Assembly: GCF_964204645.1 (NCBI RefSeq)
Contig: NC_134026.1
Coordinates: 9,561,450 to 9,625,449, forward strand
Source of the DNA: Tubulanus polymorphus
Lineage: Eukaryota > Nemertea > Palaeonemertea > Tubulaniformes > Tubulanidae
Direction of reading: 5' to 3'
Length of the DNA stretch: 64,000 nucleotides
The notes beneath the pieces are model-generated. The model was not told the DNA's origin and ran no database searches. It worked only from the letters and a program-made list of their open reading frames with translations. Position numbers and translations under genes: made by a program. Of this stretch, positions 10,949 to 23,400 are shown in pieces; the first letter of the stretch is position 1; the number at the start of each line of letters is the position of its first letter.

Positions 10949-13900
10949 CTATGCCTCAGTGAAAGTTTGGCTGGCATTTTTTATTGCTGCATCCATATAA
11001 CATTTAAACAATTCGTAAGAATTGTGTACCGGCACCGAAAGAACATTGCCGCATGTGTTTGCAATGGGAAAGTCTTTAGTACAGTCACCAATATCTCCCG
11101 GATGTCGAAACTGCAGGGTTAATTTAGGGCTGAACCCTAAAACTGGAATCTCTTCTAGGCCAGTGATGAAACGTATGAAATCCGTAATGAATTCACCTAA
11201 AAAACAAATTTAATCCGAAAAATACTTAATTTGCTATGAAAAACGCCACCTGGTTGTAAAGCAACCACATTTTAGAACCACCAAATATCAAAAGGATCCA
11301 TAGAAGCGTCTTCAAAATTTCTCAAACTAACTGGATTCTGTCTAGGGACGAATGAAAAGTGAACGCAATAGCCCGCTGAGACTCAAGTTCCAAGTGGGCT
11401 AAAAATTGGTATTACTGTCTATTACAGCTAAAGTCCCAAGTGGGCTAAAAATTGGTATTACTGTCTATTACAGCTAAAGTCCCAAGTGGGCTAAAAATTA
11501 CAACATGGCTAAATTTACCTTCGATATCAAGGATATATTCCTTGAAATATCCGTATGCTCTGTTTTCCAAACGTAATCGATTTGATTCTGGTTCGCTCCA
11601 GTAGGTTTGTTCCATGTCGAATAGAGCATACACATCCTCGGCTGTATATTTTCTGCCTTCCAGTTTACAAAACGCATCTTTAAAAAGATGTGGGTATGCG
11701 GTTATGTAAAATAACACGCCATTATCCTCCAATCCAGATTTTAACCTGAAAGGAATGATACATTTTAAAGCAAATCGTGGCATCTCATCGACTCAATCAA
11801 TTATATAATGCATTTTTAATTTCTATAGTTTGGTGGCCATTTTTAAAGAATTATTTAAGTGAAAAAACATGTAGTCTGTCCACTGATGTAGCCCTGCTGT
11901 GTATCGTTAACCCTAATTATTCTTTATGTAATGGCTCGAATGTTGCAGCCACTTGTATTATATGGATGATGAACTGAATTACTATTAAATTACTTATTGC
12001 CATTGGGAGTAGGCCTAAGGAAAGAATATACGAGCTTAATAAGTTCCAGGTTTATCATGTTATCAAATTTCAAGATTTTAAAGTTTTCAAAAAGCGGTGA
12101 GATCGAAGCATTGTATTTTGAATTAGTTATTACCCGAACAGCTTTTTCCGCAATTTAGTTAACGTATTGATTTATTGTTTAGAAATCATAGGCCCCAAAC
12201 AGGAAGACAATAATTGAGGTGTGAATCTATATAGCTATATTATAAATGTCCGAATTGCCTTTGAGATAATACTTGTGTCCACAAAATACAACATATATAA
12301 TATAAAGGCACTGAACTTACTGTGCCAAAGGTACACTCAGTCGCTGAACAGCCAGAAATTTACATAGTCCTTTGATTAGTCGCTCCTTGTTGTTATATAT
12401 TGCCAGAGTCATGCAGCCAGAAACTGAGATGACGCATTCATGTTTTGCCACCATCTCGTTGAAGCTTTCTTCATCTTCACATCCTGCTATCTATAGAATC
12501 AAAAATACATGTATTTTTGATAGAATTCAGAGAAAAAAGATAACTGTTGCTGTGAATACATGTTTACTTGATCTTGCCCATCATCTGGGGAAATTTGTTT
12601 ACATGAAGGCTTGGCTGCGTTTCTAAGCTACGTTCAAGAGGTAATTTTTTCTTTATAAAAATGTATCAGATTAAGAAGACATTTCCTTACCTGTTCTAGA
12701 GTATCTTTCTCATCCCCGCAAGCTTCCAACGGTATCTCATTCCCTCTAGTCTCGTTTGCAATCATCGCATACGTAAATGGATCCAAGAAGGTTGGTAGTG
12801 GTCCTCTGTGCGTTATGCTGTACGAAAGTATGCGTTCAGCTGCCAGATAATACTGCTTTTCAACGGCTTGAATTAATGGAATACAATTAATTAATCATTC
12901 TGTGATACACTTACAATGTATAAATTATTTTTGTTTAATTTTTCTTCCTTTTACACATTTCTGTCAGTCTAGCATAATGCATACTGAGCCGTCCTTGTTT
13001 AAGACAAGTGTCACCAATTACTGTAATAAATATTTTTCCAGAGATTCGCGATGGTAAACTACAGGTTAATCATTCTTACCAATAAGCTGTTGAATGATGC
13101 CAAGTGATTAGTATGTGATTATATAAACAACAATTTTTGGGAGCTGTATGAGTTTTTGAGATGAAATGATGTGCCGATAGATATTCACCTGATGCGCTCA
13201 AAGCCAAGAATTTTTTCTCTTCATTTCCAGTGAACAAACACGAATTACTCAGCTGTTTGACGAATAAAGTAAGAAATTCTCTCGTTGGACCACCTCCATC
13301 AATTGCAAATTCCGCCTCAAACAATACGTTTAATCTGTTTCGGGCGCACCACTGTCTTCTTAAAGCAGCTCGAAATCCGACGTAGAGTGCCTCACTGCGG
13401 TCCCCTACATTTATCAAATTTACCCCATTTGCGTGTTCATCGGGCTGAAGCATGTTCAATATATCTCTGAGTGTCATGAGATCGTCTGTGTCACGAATGA
13501 TAATTGTACTACTAGCACCGTCAATAATAGAGTCCTGATCTGAAACCGAGCCTGCTATTGGACTGAGAACAGTCGCAGAATGTTGAGAAGTACTTGCAAC
13601 AGCTACTTGGTTCATCTGAATGTGCTGATTCTGTGTTGTTGGTTGTTCCATCATCTGATGAATTTCAGGGGGGCGAAACTCGTCAGAAGAGAAAAGAAAT
13701 GCTGACATCGAACTTCCATTTGTTTGGCCGAGTGCTGACTGTGAGGGGGTTGATTGGTTAGGTTGACCGGTTTGGAAAGGCGGGTAAGAGAGTCCAGTGG
13801 TGAAATCAAGTGCTGACTGTGAGGGGGTTGACTGGTTAGGTTGACTGGTGACCGAAGGCTGATGAGATCCGAATGCTGATATTGAACTTCCAATTGTTTG

Positions 13901-16256
13901 ACCGAGTGCTGACTGTGAGGGGGTTGACTGGTTAGGTTGACTGGTGACCGAAGGCTGATGAGATCCGACAGCTGATAAAGGGTCCGTATCTGCTTCATGT
14001 GTCGACAGTTCTTCACAACGCGTATGTAGATAAAGTCTTATGGGAAAATTGTTCACCGATGTCGCATAAGTCCCGAGACAGAATGGTTCTCCATTTATAA
14101 GATTTGGTACGGACCGAAACATCCGTAAGATCGGAGCATTGTACATTATTGGCTCGTGACAAACCATTCGGAAGAAAATAGTTTTGTAACTCTTGTTTTA
14201 GTTCTTCGTAACTGAGGGATTTTTCTAAGTCCAATTTAAACGATCCTCCTCCTCTACTGATTGGCACCAGTTCGTATTTGCCGTTTGCCTTCGCATGTTT
14301 CCACCCAATTCAAATTTTGTAAGTTGTTTTGACAGCGTTTTGGTTTCCTATTTTACTATTCTCAGCTGCTTTATCCTTGTTGCTTACGCCTTGTTTAGTT
14401 TTCAGTCGCCGGTACGAGTGAAGTCTGTGAAGGACGCTGCTTGAACTTGTCCCTGAAATAAGAATTCATATAGTAAAATGCTGGAATCAAATTTTAAAAT
14501 TATCCATTTAAAGTGCGTACGCTTGACTTCTGGGTATTTTTAACCCCCCTTCCCCCCATGTACGCTATCTGTACATTTTTATAACCCACTTGAGTAAATA
14601 CTTCAGTAAATACTAAATAACCCCCCTCCCTATAAAACTAAATTTTTCAGGATTCATGGTTTAAAGAAGGCAAAATTCTCCAGCCTTCATCAGAGCTCCG
14701 ACGACGATGTACCGTATCCACAAAGTGAAAATTCCTGGGAAATCCCAAGAAATATAGGGGATATTTGTAAAAATCACAATAAACTTCCCCCCTTAGAAAG
14801 TATGTACACTTTTAGCTCACCCCTCCCCTCCCCCTGTACGTTTTTGTACGGATTTTTAAAACCCCCCTTCCCCTATGGGCATACGTATTTTATGCACGGC
14901 TCCATATTTTTCACAATCAGAATCCACAGATTAATGCATGAACTGTTTCTACTTTTTAGAATTAGGCAAATGTAGATTAATGAGAGATTAATAATAGAAC
15001 AAATTCTTAGTATAATCAGATCACTTACCAGTACTGTTCCGAGCTACTCTGCATCGTTGTTTCAGACGATTTCGGTCACCAACCGTTGTGATTCCTATCG
15101 TACAAAAATCTTCATCGCTCAACATCTCTACATCTTCTAAGCCGATCTAGAGTAAAGATATGAATTGATTAAATAACAGCCATAGCCCATAAGCTACAAC
15201 TTAATAGATGGGACGCGTATATGTGGATACTACAATGTGTCTGAAATATATTTCTTTTATCAGATTTAATGTCGTTTGACCCTTAAACCTCGATGAGAGT
15301 CCCTGTAGAAGCGATTTGCCTTAAAGCCTTGCGGCGAACAGGCACCTCGCTCGAGCAGCAACGTCGCGGTCGGCAAAACATTTAGTTGCCGCCCCTTCCT
15401 CACCAAAAATGGAACTCTCAGCCACGTACACCATTTATTTTGAACCGTACATTCCCGGCTCGCGCGATATTTTGACAGAAAAATTTTTTTCAAATCAATT
15501 TTGTAACTAATTGTATTAATAATGTTTTCCTAGGGAATTTTCGGTAACTTTTCTTGCAGAAAAATATATTATTTAGATTTATTACACTTATCTAGATTTC
15601 ATCTATTACATATTAACTACTTGTTAGCAATCTGAGCCAGGCCAGCACTACTACTTACCTTCTGTTCTTTGAATATACTAATGAATTGCCCGAGACCAAG
15701 TTCCTGTAATATATCCACAAGCTGAAAAACGAATTACAATTTACTTCTGGGTTCATACGACCTTGACGTGTTGCTGGAACCGAAATTGACACAGAAAAGG
15801 AGTGTGATTTGGAGCTGTCGGAGCACACGTCGGAGCATAGTAACTCCGATATCGCCATCGGAAATTACCATACACTTCGGATATATAAATTATGGACCGG
15901 GCCCTCACTATCACGGATAGTTTTGTAAAATTACAATTGTCTTTGCTTTATAGGCTTTGATTTATTCATTTTTACCAATTCTATGAGGCCCGGGAAAATT
16001 TTGACCGGCAGCGCCCTTTTCGGGTTTCCAGCGCGATATCCATAGCAACGTAGGCTACCTGGTTAACATACCGGTACGCACGTGCTATTATATCCCAAAT
16101 CAATGTAGGCCAACAGACGATGAAAATATATACGTATAGTATTGAGTAGTTCCTTTGAGATGACCACAATAAAATCGGGTCACTGATAAAGTATCTGATG
16201 ATGATGATGATGATGATGAAATAACAAGAGAAAAAGCTCACCTCAACAGCGTCCAT
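10949..16256 (-). CDS. SAM-HECT E3 ubiquitin ligase, damaged in its large exon
   Basis: Eight exons on the minus strand: 16242-16256 (MDAVE), 15659-15721, 15029-15146, 13189-14452, 12691-12866, 12321-12490, 11519-11745 and 10949-11196. Exons 1-3 give a SAM-like domain (LVDILQELGLGQFISIFKEQ, then IGLEDVEMLSDEDFCTIG). The large exon carries a GGG-containing linker domain, a Pro/Ser/Gln repeat and the start of HECT (FEAEFAIDGGGPTREFL). The last exons complete HECT and end with the catalytic Cys in FPIANTCGNV. HECT ligases take ubiquitin onto this Cys and pass it to a substrate. The architecture resembles animal genes annotated as G2E3-like. Within exon 4 there is an in-frame TGA at 14310-14312 and a +1 frame change near 14167; elsewhere splice phases all agree. 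It is either a young pseudogene or an assembly error. Inside the 12.65-kb transposon, convergent with the transposase. Confidence 0.82.
11385..11505. repeat. Tandem duplication of an R1 end in a HECT intron
   Basis: The segment containing CCAAGTGGGCTAAAAATTGG and CTGTCTATTACAGC occurs nearly three times with a period of about 47 bp. It is the terminal part of the R1 repeat (also at 8136 and 35,215). It lies in the last intron of the HECT gene. Confidence 0.6.
13720..13985 (-). repeat. Coding minisatellite in the HECT linker
   Basis: Nearly three units of about 96 bp (32 codons) repeat within the HECT reading frame, each containing SQPNQSTPSQSAL and usually GSHQPSVTS. The period is a multiple of three, so copy-number change would keep the frame. 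The unit is rich in Ser, Pro, Gln and Thr and probably disordered. Confidence 0.85.
14505..14905. repeat. C-rich dispersed repeat in a HECT intron
   Basis: Homopolymer-rich sequence with repeated CCCCCCTTCCCC and GTACG words. The outer parts (GTGCGTACG and GCATACGTATTTTATGCAC) look like eroded inverted ends. Probably a MITE; no coding frame. Confidence 0.4.
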
Positions 16257-16878
16257 GATTGCGAAGAAGGCGATCGATACAGGGGTCGTCTCAAAACTTC
16301 TAGTCCTCGAAACCCTCTTCCCGATGATTTTAAAGAGCACCCTTCTTTTACAGAAAAATGACACTTCTTTAGATGAGAATAGAAGGGCCCAGACACTATG
16401 ATGCCAGAGTTAATCGTTTAATTTGAAAATAAATCGAGTTGAACCATTCTGTTTCCAAAAGCACGCAACCATGAATTAGATCTTCGAAAATAAAAACTCA
16501 AGGGAGTTCATAACTCGATGTGCACTGGGCATCAATATCGGCGTTTAGATAGACCTAACAAAATTTTGAATTATATGGCGTTTATTGTAATTAGACAAAT
16601 TTCATGATATATTTTCTATTTAATAATTTTTTCGTCATTAATGGGCTTACTGATCAATTCAATGTTTTTCACGCCGTCAATAAACTTTCAATTTAGTTTT
16701 CTTGTTTTTCCACGATTTCGGGAAGTGGGGGCTAGTTAGTCAAGTAAGTGAATTAGTGCCTTGGGCTCTAAAATAGGCTACGTTTTAGGATGAAGTGTTG
16801 AACTTTAGAGATGGGCCCCGAACGTGGTGCCGTTGTGACCTAGAATGCACGGCTCGGGACTGCACCACGTGGTAAAAA

Positions 16879-17645
16879 TGGACGCAGAAACGAAGTTCGT
16901 TTTTGCGGGGCGCTAAAACGAGAAATCACCGCGCTAAAACGCGCCAAAACGGGCGCTAAAACGAAAGTTCGTTTCTGCGCTCTTTTTGGCGCGTTTCTGC
17001 GCGGTAAATTTCGTTTTTGCGCCCCGCAAAAACGGACGCAGAAACGAACTTCGTTTTTGCGGGGCGCAAAAACGAGAAATCACCGCGCCAAAACGGGCGC
17101 TAAAACGAAGGTTTGTTTCTGCGCGCGTTTCTGCGCGGTAAATTTCGTTTTTGCGCCCCGCAAAAACGGACGCAGAAACGAAGTTCGTTTTTGCGGGGCG
17201 CAAAAACGAGAAATCACCGCGCTAAAACGCGCCAAAACGGGCGCTAAAACGAAGGTTCGTTTCTGCGCTCGTTTTGGCGCGTTTCTGCGCGGTAAATTTC
17301 GTTTTTGCGCCCCGCAAAAACGGACGCAGAAACGAAGTTCGTTTTTGCGGGGCGCAAAAACGAGAAATCACCGCGCTAAAACGCGCCAAAACGGGCGCTA
17401 AAACGAAGGTTCGTTTCTGCGCTCGTTTTGGCGCGTTTCTGCGCGGTAAATTTCGTTTTTGCGCCCCGCAAAAACGGACGCAGAAACGAACTTCGTTTTT
17501 GTGGGGCGCAAAAACGAGAAATCACCGCGCTAAAACGCGCCAAAACGGGCGCTAAAACGAAATTTCGTTTCTGCGCTCGTTTTGGCGCGTTTTAGCGCGG
17601 TAAATTTCGTTTTTGCGCCGCGCAGAAACGGACGCAGAAACGATG
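16879..17645. repeat. Right subterminal palindromic array, ~154-bp units
   Basis: About five units of a 154-bp composite (one unit is 20 bp shorter). Unit starts are at about 17041, 17175, 17329, 17483 and 17637, judged by the GAAACGAA word. Each unit is built from inverted short words such as GCGCAAAAACG, CGCGCTAAAACGCGCC and GGCGCTAAAACG, so a unit can fold on itself. It is the inverted counterpart of 5135-5455 but longer. Open frames through it on both strands are repeat by-products. Confidence 0.9.
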
Positions 17646-17716
17646 CAATATATTTTTTGCATGGTATATTGCACGAAATTTTTTTTTTTTTAACTTGGCC
17701 CTAATCAGCCACCATA
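17646..17716 (-). repeat. Right terminal inverted repeat
   Basis: Inverted copy of 5064-5134, ending CAGCCACCATA at 17716. It is followed at once by the right copy of the CCGAAT target duplication (17717-17722). Confidence 0.9.
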
Positions 17717-17722
17717 CCGAAT

Positions 17723-18447
17723 AGATAACTTTGCAGTGAAAGTGATTTCCCTTCTCAACCGTCAACTACTTACTGTGTGCCACTATGCAGCATATGTTAA
17801 GTCATTTTCCAGTTTTTACTACTGGTCTTCACCTTTTCTTTTGAGGAGCTGTCTCATGGGATGGCAATTAATACTGAGGAAGTCACACCATAGATCTACT
17901 TTCATAGTGTGACCTTTATATAGTGGCTACCAACAGTGACCTATTGGATGTTTCGGGGCAAAGATAGACTGTGGAAGATCTATTCTTGTAGTGCGACTTC
18001 TAGGGGGTACCGATTGTGACACAGGTTTAAACCCCAACATATATAGTGCAAATTAAGTGTATAATAGATAACCAAATTCGGAGGGGAACGCTGAAAGCTA
18101 GACCCTGTGATAGTCGTATATGGTTCGAACCACTTTTTAGGAGGGATTATACCGCTATAGACAGCAGGGGTTGGTTTTATCTTTAACCCAGGGTTAACTC
18201 AGTTGAATATGAATTGAGTTAGCCCCTGGGTTAAAGATATTATCAGTCCCAGGAATTTACCAAAGAGAGGACTACCGACCTTAACCATACACAAGTGGAG
18301 ATTGAAGCAACACAGACTTAAGTCATGTGATACTAAGGTGGTATGAGAAACTTATGCCTAGATTTGCAATCTAGGTCGGCTTATTGGGTTGATTGGTAGG
18401 GAACGATGGCAAGGTCAGACACCTTATAAATAATTGAACATATACCC

Positions 18448-18508
<61 letters not shown>

Positions 18509-20257
18509 TGAAAACATACTATTAACGGGGTTTGTGGGCTCAAACCCAATTGTGTGGTGCTATTTTAATACCCGTTTCTGGGGCATATATGTATAATTAT
18601 ATGCTAATGATATGCAAACCTCACAATTTATATAGGCCTATATGCCCCATGAATTATATACGTTTCTGGGGCATATATGTATAATTATATGCTAATGATA
18701 TGCAAACCTCACAATTTATATAGGCCTATATGCCCCATGAATTAAATACATGCACCTATACATGTAACATAACTGAAACTATGCCCTTCGTGTGGAATAC
18801 CTGAGGCCAAACGCTTAGACATTACTAAACAGCGAATTATCTCACTGCCTATTCTATTGTAAGCGACCGGGCAACAGTCGGTTCTAACAGGTCTGGGTCG
18901 ATTCATAACAATTGCGATAGGCTTTCCTACAGAGCTTCGTCCAAGTAAGGTATACAACTTCCATATTTCTCCTTGCTTTGTCGGAATATTCTCTACTCTT
19001 CACTTCTATTCACATTTTTGAAATATGGCTCTAATTGAGGGAATGAAAGTCCTTTCAAAGCTTTCAATATCCAGATACATCTGACAACAGAAACAAAACA
19101 AAATTTTCAATGAAAATTGGAAATCTCTTTATTAGGAAAAAAGCATTAGCAAATTTACAAACTCTACAAGATAATTCTGATATATTTATCAACCCTAGAA
19201 TTGTAAACCACGAGGAAGTTGGATATTCTGCCAATGGAATATTTTAATATTATTCATGTCATACATTCAAAATACAGTCGATACCTTCTGACTCAAATCA
19301 TTTAGGACCAGTGATTTTCGTTATTTCAGTTAGGCGATAATTCAAGTTCCAATATGGAAATTCATGCTATGTTTCATAAGAATTGTGTAAAGATTAGCTG
19401 ACCTGGAACTCGATGCGTTTACTATCCCAAATCAAATATGTTATACCGGTAGTCATTGGATTGTATGATATTTTGTCAACTGCAGATAAAACAGAAACTA
19501 ATCACATTTTTTAATCATTATGTTCTCAACCTGAAATCAATGGCCTACAACAAATATACCTGATAGGAATGAGATTAGTCTACAAAAATACACCATTTAC
19601 TTATGTTCACATCATTAAAAAAAAAACCTTCTCCACATTTTCTCCTGTAATCTAGTTCATTACATTTCTATAACAGGTGTAAGACTGGCATGAGGGAAAT
19701 TCTAACATTTATTCAGATCGGTCATTTTTCATTTACTGCTTTAACAATTTATATACCGGTAATATATTTGATTTTGTTTAAACATTTTCTTCTAAACAGT
19801 AATCATTGCGCTTTAATAAAAGGAGAAATCGATCAGAACAAAAACAAGCAATCATTGAAAGAAAACTCCACATACGGAATATCAATATATAGATATTATT
19901 TACATTGGGCACAGTGCTTAGTGGCAAAAACAAAGTTTCACATATCTTTAATTAGGACCATGGGTCCAGTACGACCAAATGAGTAAATTTTAGTTTTGAG
20001 CGAAAAAATGTATTTTTCTCGGATTTACGATCGCTATCTTGGTGCATTATATATGCATGTCCAACTTTCTCCAAAACTCACTCGCATGGCAAAACAATCA
20101 ATACTATGTTCTATATGTACGTTCTTGCTACAGCTAAACAATAACGTAATTATTACAAAACATAAATAAAGTGAATTTGACGCATCGATTGACGCGTCAA
20201 AAATGCTATTTTAATTTTGACAGTATATTTACGCCATACATTTAGAGGTTCCCTATA
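17723..20257. other. Intergenic stretch with simple repeats
   Basis: No gene is seen. It holds an (AT)n tract at about 18,449-18,507 and, at 18,574-18,745, two tandem copies of an 88-bp unit whose own ends (GGGGCATATAT and ATATGCCCC) are inverted repeats. The rest is A+T-rich sequence between the transposon and the 3' end of gene A; the part next to 20,258 is presumably its 3' UTR. Confidence 0.5.
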
Positions 20258-20466
20258 TTATTTCGTTTTCTGCTTCTTCGAGATAATATTATGTAGCCTC
20301 GTTCGAACCTGAGGCAAAGTTCGGCTACCACCAAGTTCTTCAACTACTTTTCTCAAGTCTACTGCTGGTGCCATTCGCTTATTATTCAAATAGTTATGCA
20401 ATATCTTACAAAAAATATCTGTTTCTCCCTTTGTCCAGGGTGCCCTCTTAATACGTGACTTCTCAT
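20258..20466 (-). CDS. Gene A last exon: SANT/trihelix-like C terminus
   Basis: The exon reads NEKSRIKRAPWTKGE and continues for about 50 more residues to a stop. The basic start followed by W-T-x-x-E and regularly spaced hydrophobics is the pattern of a Myb/SANT or trihelix DNA-binding domain. The same position in gene B has NRQPWSDVEIAALEKHL. The preceding exon (20611-20748) is acidic (SENSDDSDDND). Confidence 0.7.
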
Positions 20467-23400
20467 CTGAAACAAAATCATATAAAAATGCTACACAAAC
20501 CATTGCATCAAGACTACTGATAGGTTCTCACAATAGGCCCCATTTCCCCTAGGATTGTTATACCGTCCATAAGGTGGTTTAATCACTATGGACCCTATCC
20601 ATGAACTTACTTTGCGCTTCAGATTGGTTAGTTTCCATCTTTGGCGGAACTTCTGCATCGACCATGTCATTGTCATCACTGTCATCACTGTTTTCACTGT
20701 CTTCACACTCAGTCCACTTATCGGCATAATCCAAGGATAATGGGAGTGCTAAAACGTGTGAATAAATGCACATGTACACATACACACACACGGGTGACTG
20801 CTGTCATAGCAGAGAATACTAAAATATTTAATCTATCAGTAAAGTCAGACTTACCATCGGGATCAATATCCTCCAATGACTTTCCTTTGAATCTTGCCAT
20901 AATGCCATTTTCGGCAGCCAATAGCACCTTCGCTACCTTCGCTTTTTCAACGAGTGAAGATTGGAGGCAATATACATCTGCGTGAATTTTCACATCGTGC
21001 CCCATATGATCAGCCACCATCTTCAACTCGTTGGGCTTCATAGACAAAATCTGAAGTTATAAACCCAAATACTGGCTTTAGGGCTTTCATCCATTTCAAA
21101 TCACTTCACAATATAATTTCCATTCACAAGTATCATTATAGCCGATCATTGATTTATTATAATCATTGCTTGTTATGTCTTTCGAAGACCAGAGCTTTAC
21201 CTTCTTTATAGATATTCTTGATGAATGAAGGTTCTATTTTATATTCTTAAAAATTTCATTCACTAATACATACAGGGCTGGAAATTAGGCTTGTATGATA
21301 GTACATGTAAAAGCACTTCATGATAAGGTATGTCCTGATACGGATGTTTTAGGCCTATACAGGATCCGATATCAGCACTTGTCTATTATCACTTGTCATC
21401 CTTTTATGATAGGTTTTATATACTGGTTAACTGAATGTAGAATTGTGGGACATACATAAATAGGAAAAATCACTTCATGGTCAGGTAGTGTCTTGATATG
21501 ATGGGTTTTATATGTCACTTAACTGGATGTAGAATTGTGGGACATACATAAATAGACACTTCATAAATAGGTAGTGTTCTGATATGATGGGTTTAATATG
21601 CTATTTTACTGCATGTAGAATTGTAGGATATATATATAATGGGAAAATCCTTTCATGATCAAGTACTGTCTAGATGATTACATGACCTTAACGGTCACAT
21701 GCCCTCTTAATTTCAGTAAGTAATTAACCTAATGATTCTTTTGAATATAGATAACACCTGATATCAGGAAGACAGAAAAAAATCCCCCATATACATGTAG
21801 TCTTAAATTGTCAGGTTATTAATCAGGTAATATAAATATACAACATTTATAATTGTAATACTGTGGTTTGTATTTTAAAGAGGTTTGTAATGCTTGCAAT
21901 AAGACTAATCCTAGTTCATTGGTAAATGATAAACCTACTTGTAGTGTAGTTGCAAAGAAAGATCGGAGCTTCGTCGATCTAATTCGTTCAGGTGCATTCA
22001 GTCCGGGACACAATTTTGTCATTTCACGCATTGCAGTACAACCGTCAAGTGGTGTGTCAGCACGTTTCCTAAAATGAATGATGGATTTGCAATGCTTGCA
22101 CAAAACCTGTCACGATATGAACTAAAAAAGGTTCAGATTGTATTGCTTTGTAAAGTATATACTGTATACAAAGACATTTTTCTAAAAAATGGCTGCATGG
22201 CCTGGTAAGCACTAACTTATTTGATTATTCAGCATGTAGATGCCCACGAACAAAACCGTGTATATCAGTTGTGATGAGAGATTAAGATTTTTATCAGGAC
22301 TATTAATCAATTGACATTCAAAAAGGGAATGATTGTACCTTAATAATAATAAAATAAACCTTGCATTAATCGAATCCATTCAAGAAACATTCAAAATCCG
22401 TATTGCAATTGTTAATGGGTTAATGTTATTTGAATAGGAAAGTGCAAACACTGTATAAATCAGAAAATAGCATTCTTCCTAGAAAGACCCACATAGCTTT
22501 ATCTGTGAAACTTTACACTGACATTTCAGATAGACTTCTATCCATCTTCAGAGTTATATAAAAACTCTTCTAAATCGCTGAAGATGGATAGAAGTAAAAT
22601 CTATCCAAATTGTCAATGTCAACAGATATACGTTGTTGAATGTTCTTATTATACACGCTATATACACGTCTTTTATACACGTCTTTTATACATGCTAAAT
22701 AGAATGCCACAAGTCTAATTGATTTCAGAATTGATGTTACCTAGCAAAAATGAAGTCACTTGTACTTTGTCTGGTATCGAGGATATGTTCGATAGCTTTA
22801 ACCATCTTCTCAGTAAGCAGAATGTATACACCTCGAATACTGCGAGTGCTCTTCCCTCGGATTTCTATTACACGCATTCTACAAAAAACTCTCCAAAATC
22901 AACCCAACATATCTTGTAAATTAGATAAGAGCATATGACTAAGACAATTTTAAAACAACAATTACCGTTTGACCAAAAGCTGCTCAGCTAGAGACAGTGA
23001 TTGCAGGATCTCTTGATTCTGATCGGCATCCGGCACAATATTTTCGAAATCGCTCATGATCATTTCTTCCACTTCTGATATCCGCCTTCGGTTGAAAAGG
23101 ACTATACGGACAAGAACAGCATAAGCAAGATGTTTCCACTGTTTTGAAGTAGGCTCATGTATCATCAACGCTTTATCAATTTCAGAGTCGAGCCAATCTT
23201 TAAAGACTACTAAGTCATCTGCCACTGGATGTGTATTGCCTTGATTGAGTTTCCTAAGTTTAATCCTTCGATTAGCAACACACGAAACAGTATTGTTCCA
23301 ATGGGCCCGATAAACTACTTCGAAATCTCTTCCCTCTTCTTGCATAATTTTGTCTCCTTCAAAAATCCCCATGCTCATTTTGAGGACAATGCAATGTTTG

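Larger units (their letters stand above)
5064..17716. mobile_element. Complete 12.65-kb DNA transposon with transposase and HECT ligase
   Basis: The first ~71 bp (5064-5134) match the reverse complement of the last ~71 bp (17646-17716) almost perfectly, starting TATGGTGGCTGATTAGG and including a 12-13-base A tract. The six bases just outside each end are the same, CCGAAT at 5058-5063 and at 17717-17722, as expected for a target-site duplication. Inside each terminal repeat lies a GC-rich palindromic array. The interior holds an intron-rich DD36E integrase gene on the plus strand and a SAM-HECT gene on the minus strand, converging near 10 kb, plus later MITE insertions in introns. A 6-bp duplication and a TAY-type terminus fit my recollection of the IS3EU superfamily, and the DD36E spacing agrees with an IS3/retroviral-integrase-like enzyme. 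That assignment is inference; the boundaries are directly visible. Confidence 0.88.

Noticed and set aside
13651-14016. 121-codon frame antiphase to the HECT exon
   Set aside because: It overlaps the Ser/Pro/Gln repeat in another frame and lacks the HECT motifs, which are in the frame that joins the downstream exons.
15266-15493. 75-codon minus-strand frame in a HECT intron with locally higher G+C
   Set aside because: No domain, no splice phase that fits the HECT model and no partner exon; left unannotated as a gene.
16934-17555. Long frames in the right palindromic array
   Set aside because: Repeat by-product as above; no codon bias, splice support or domain.
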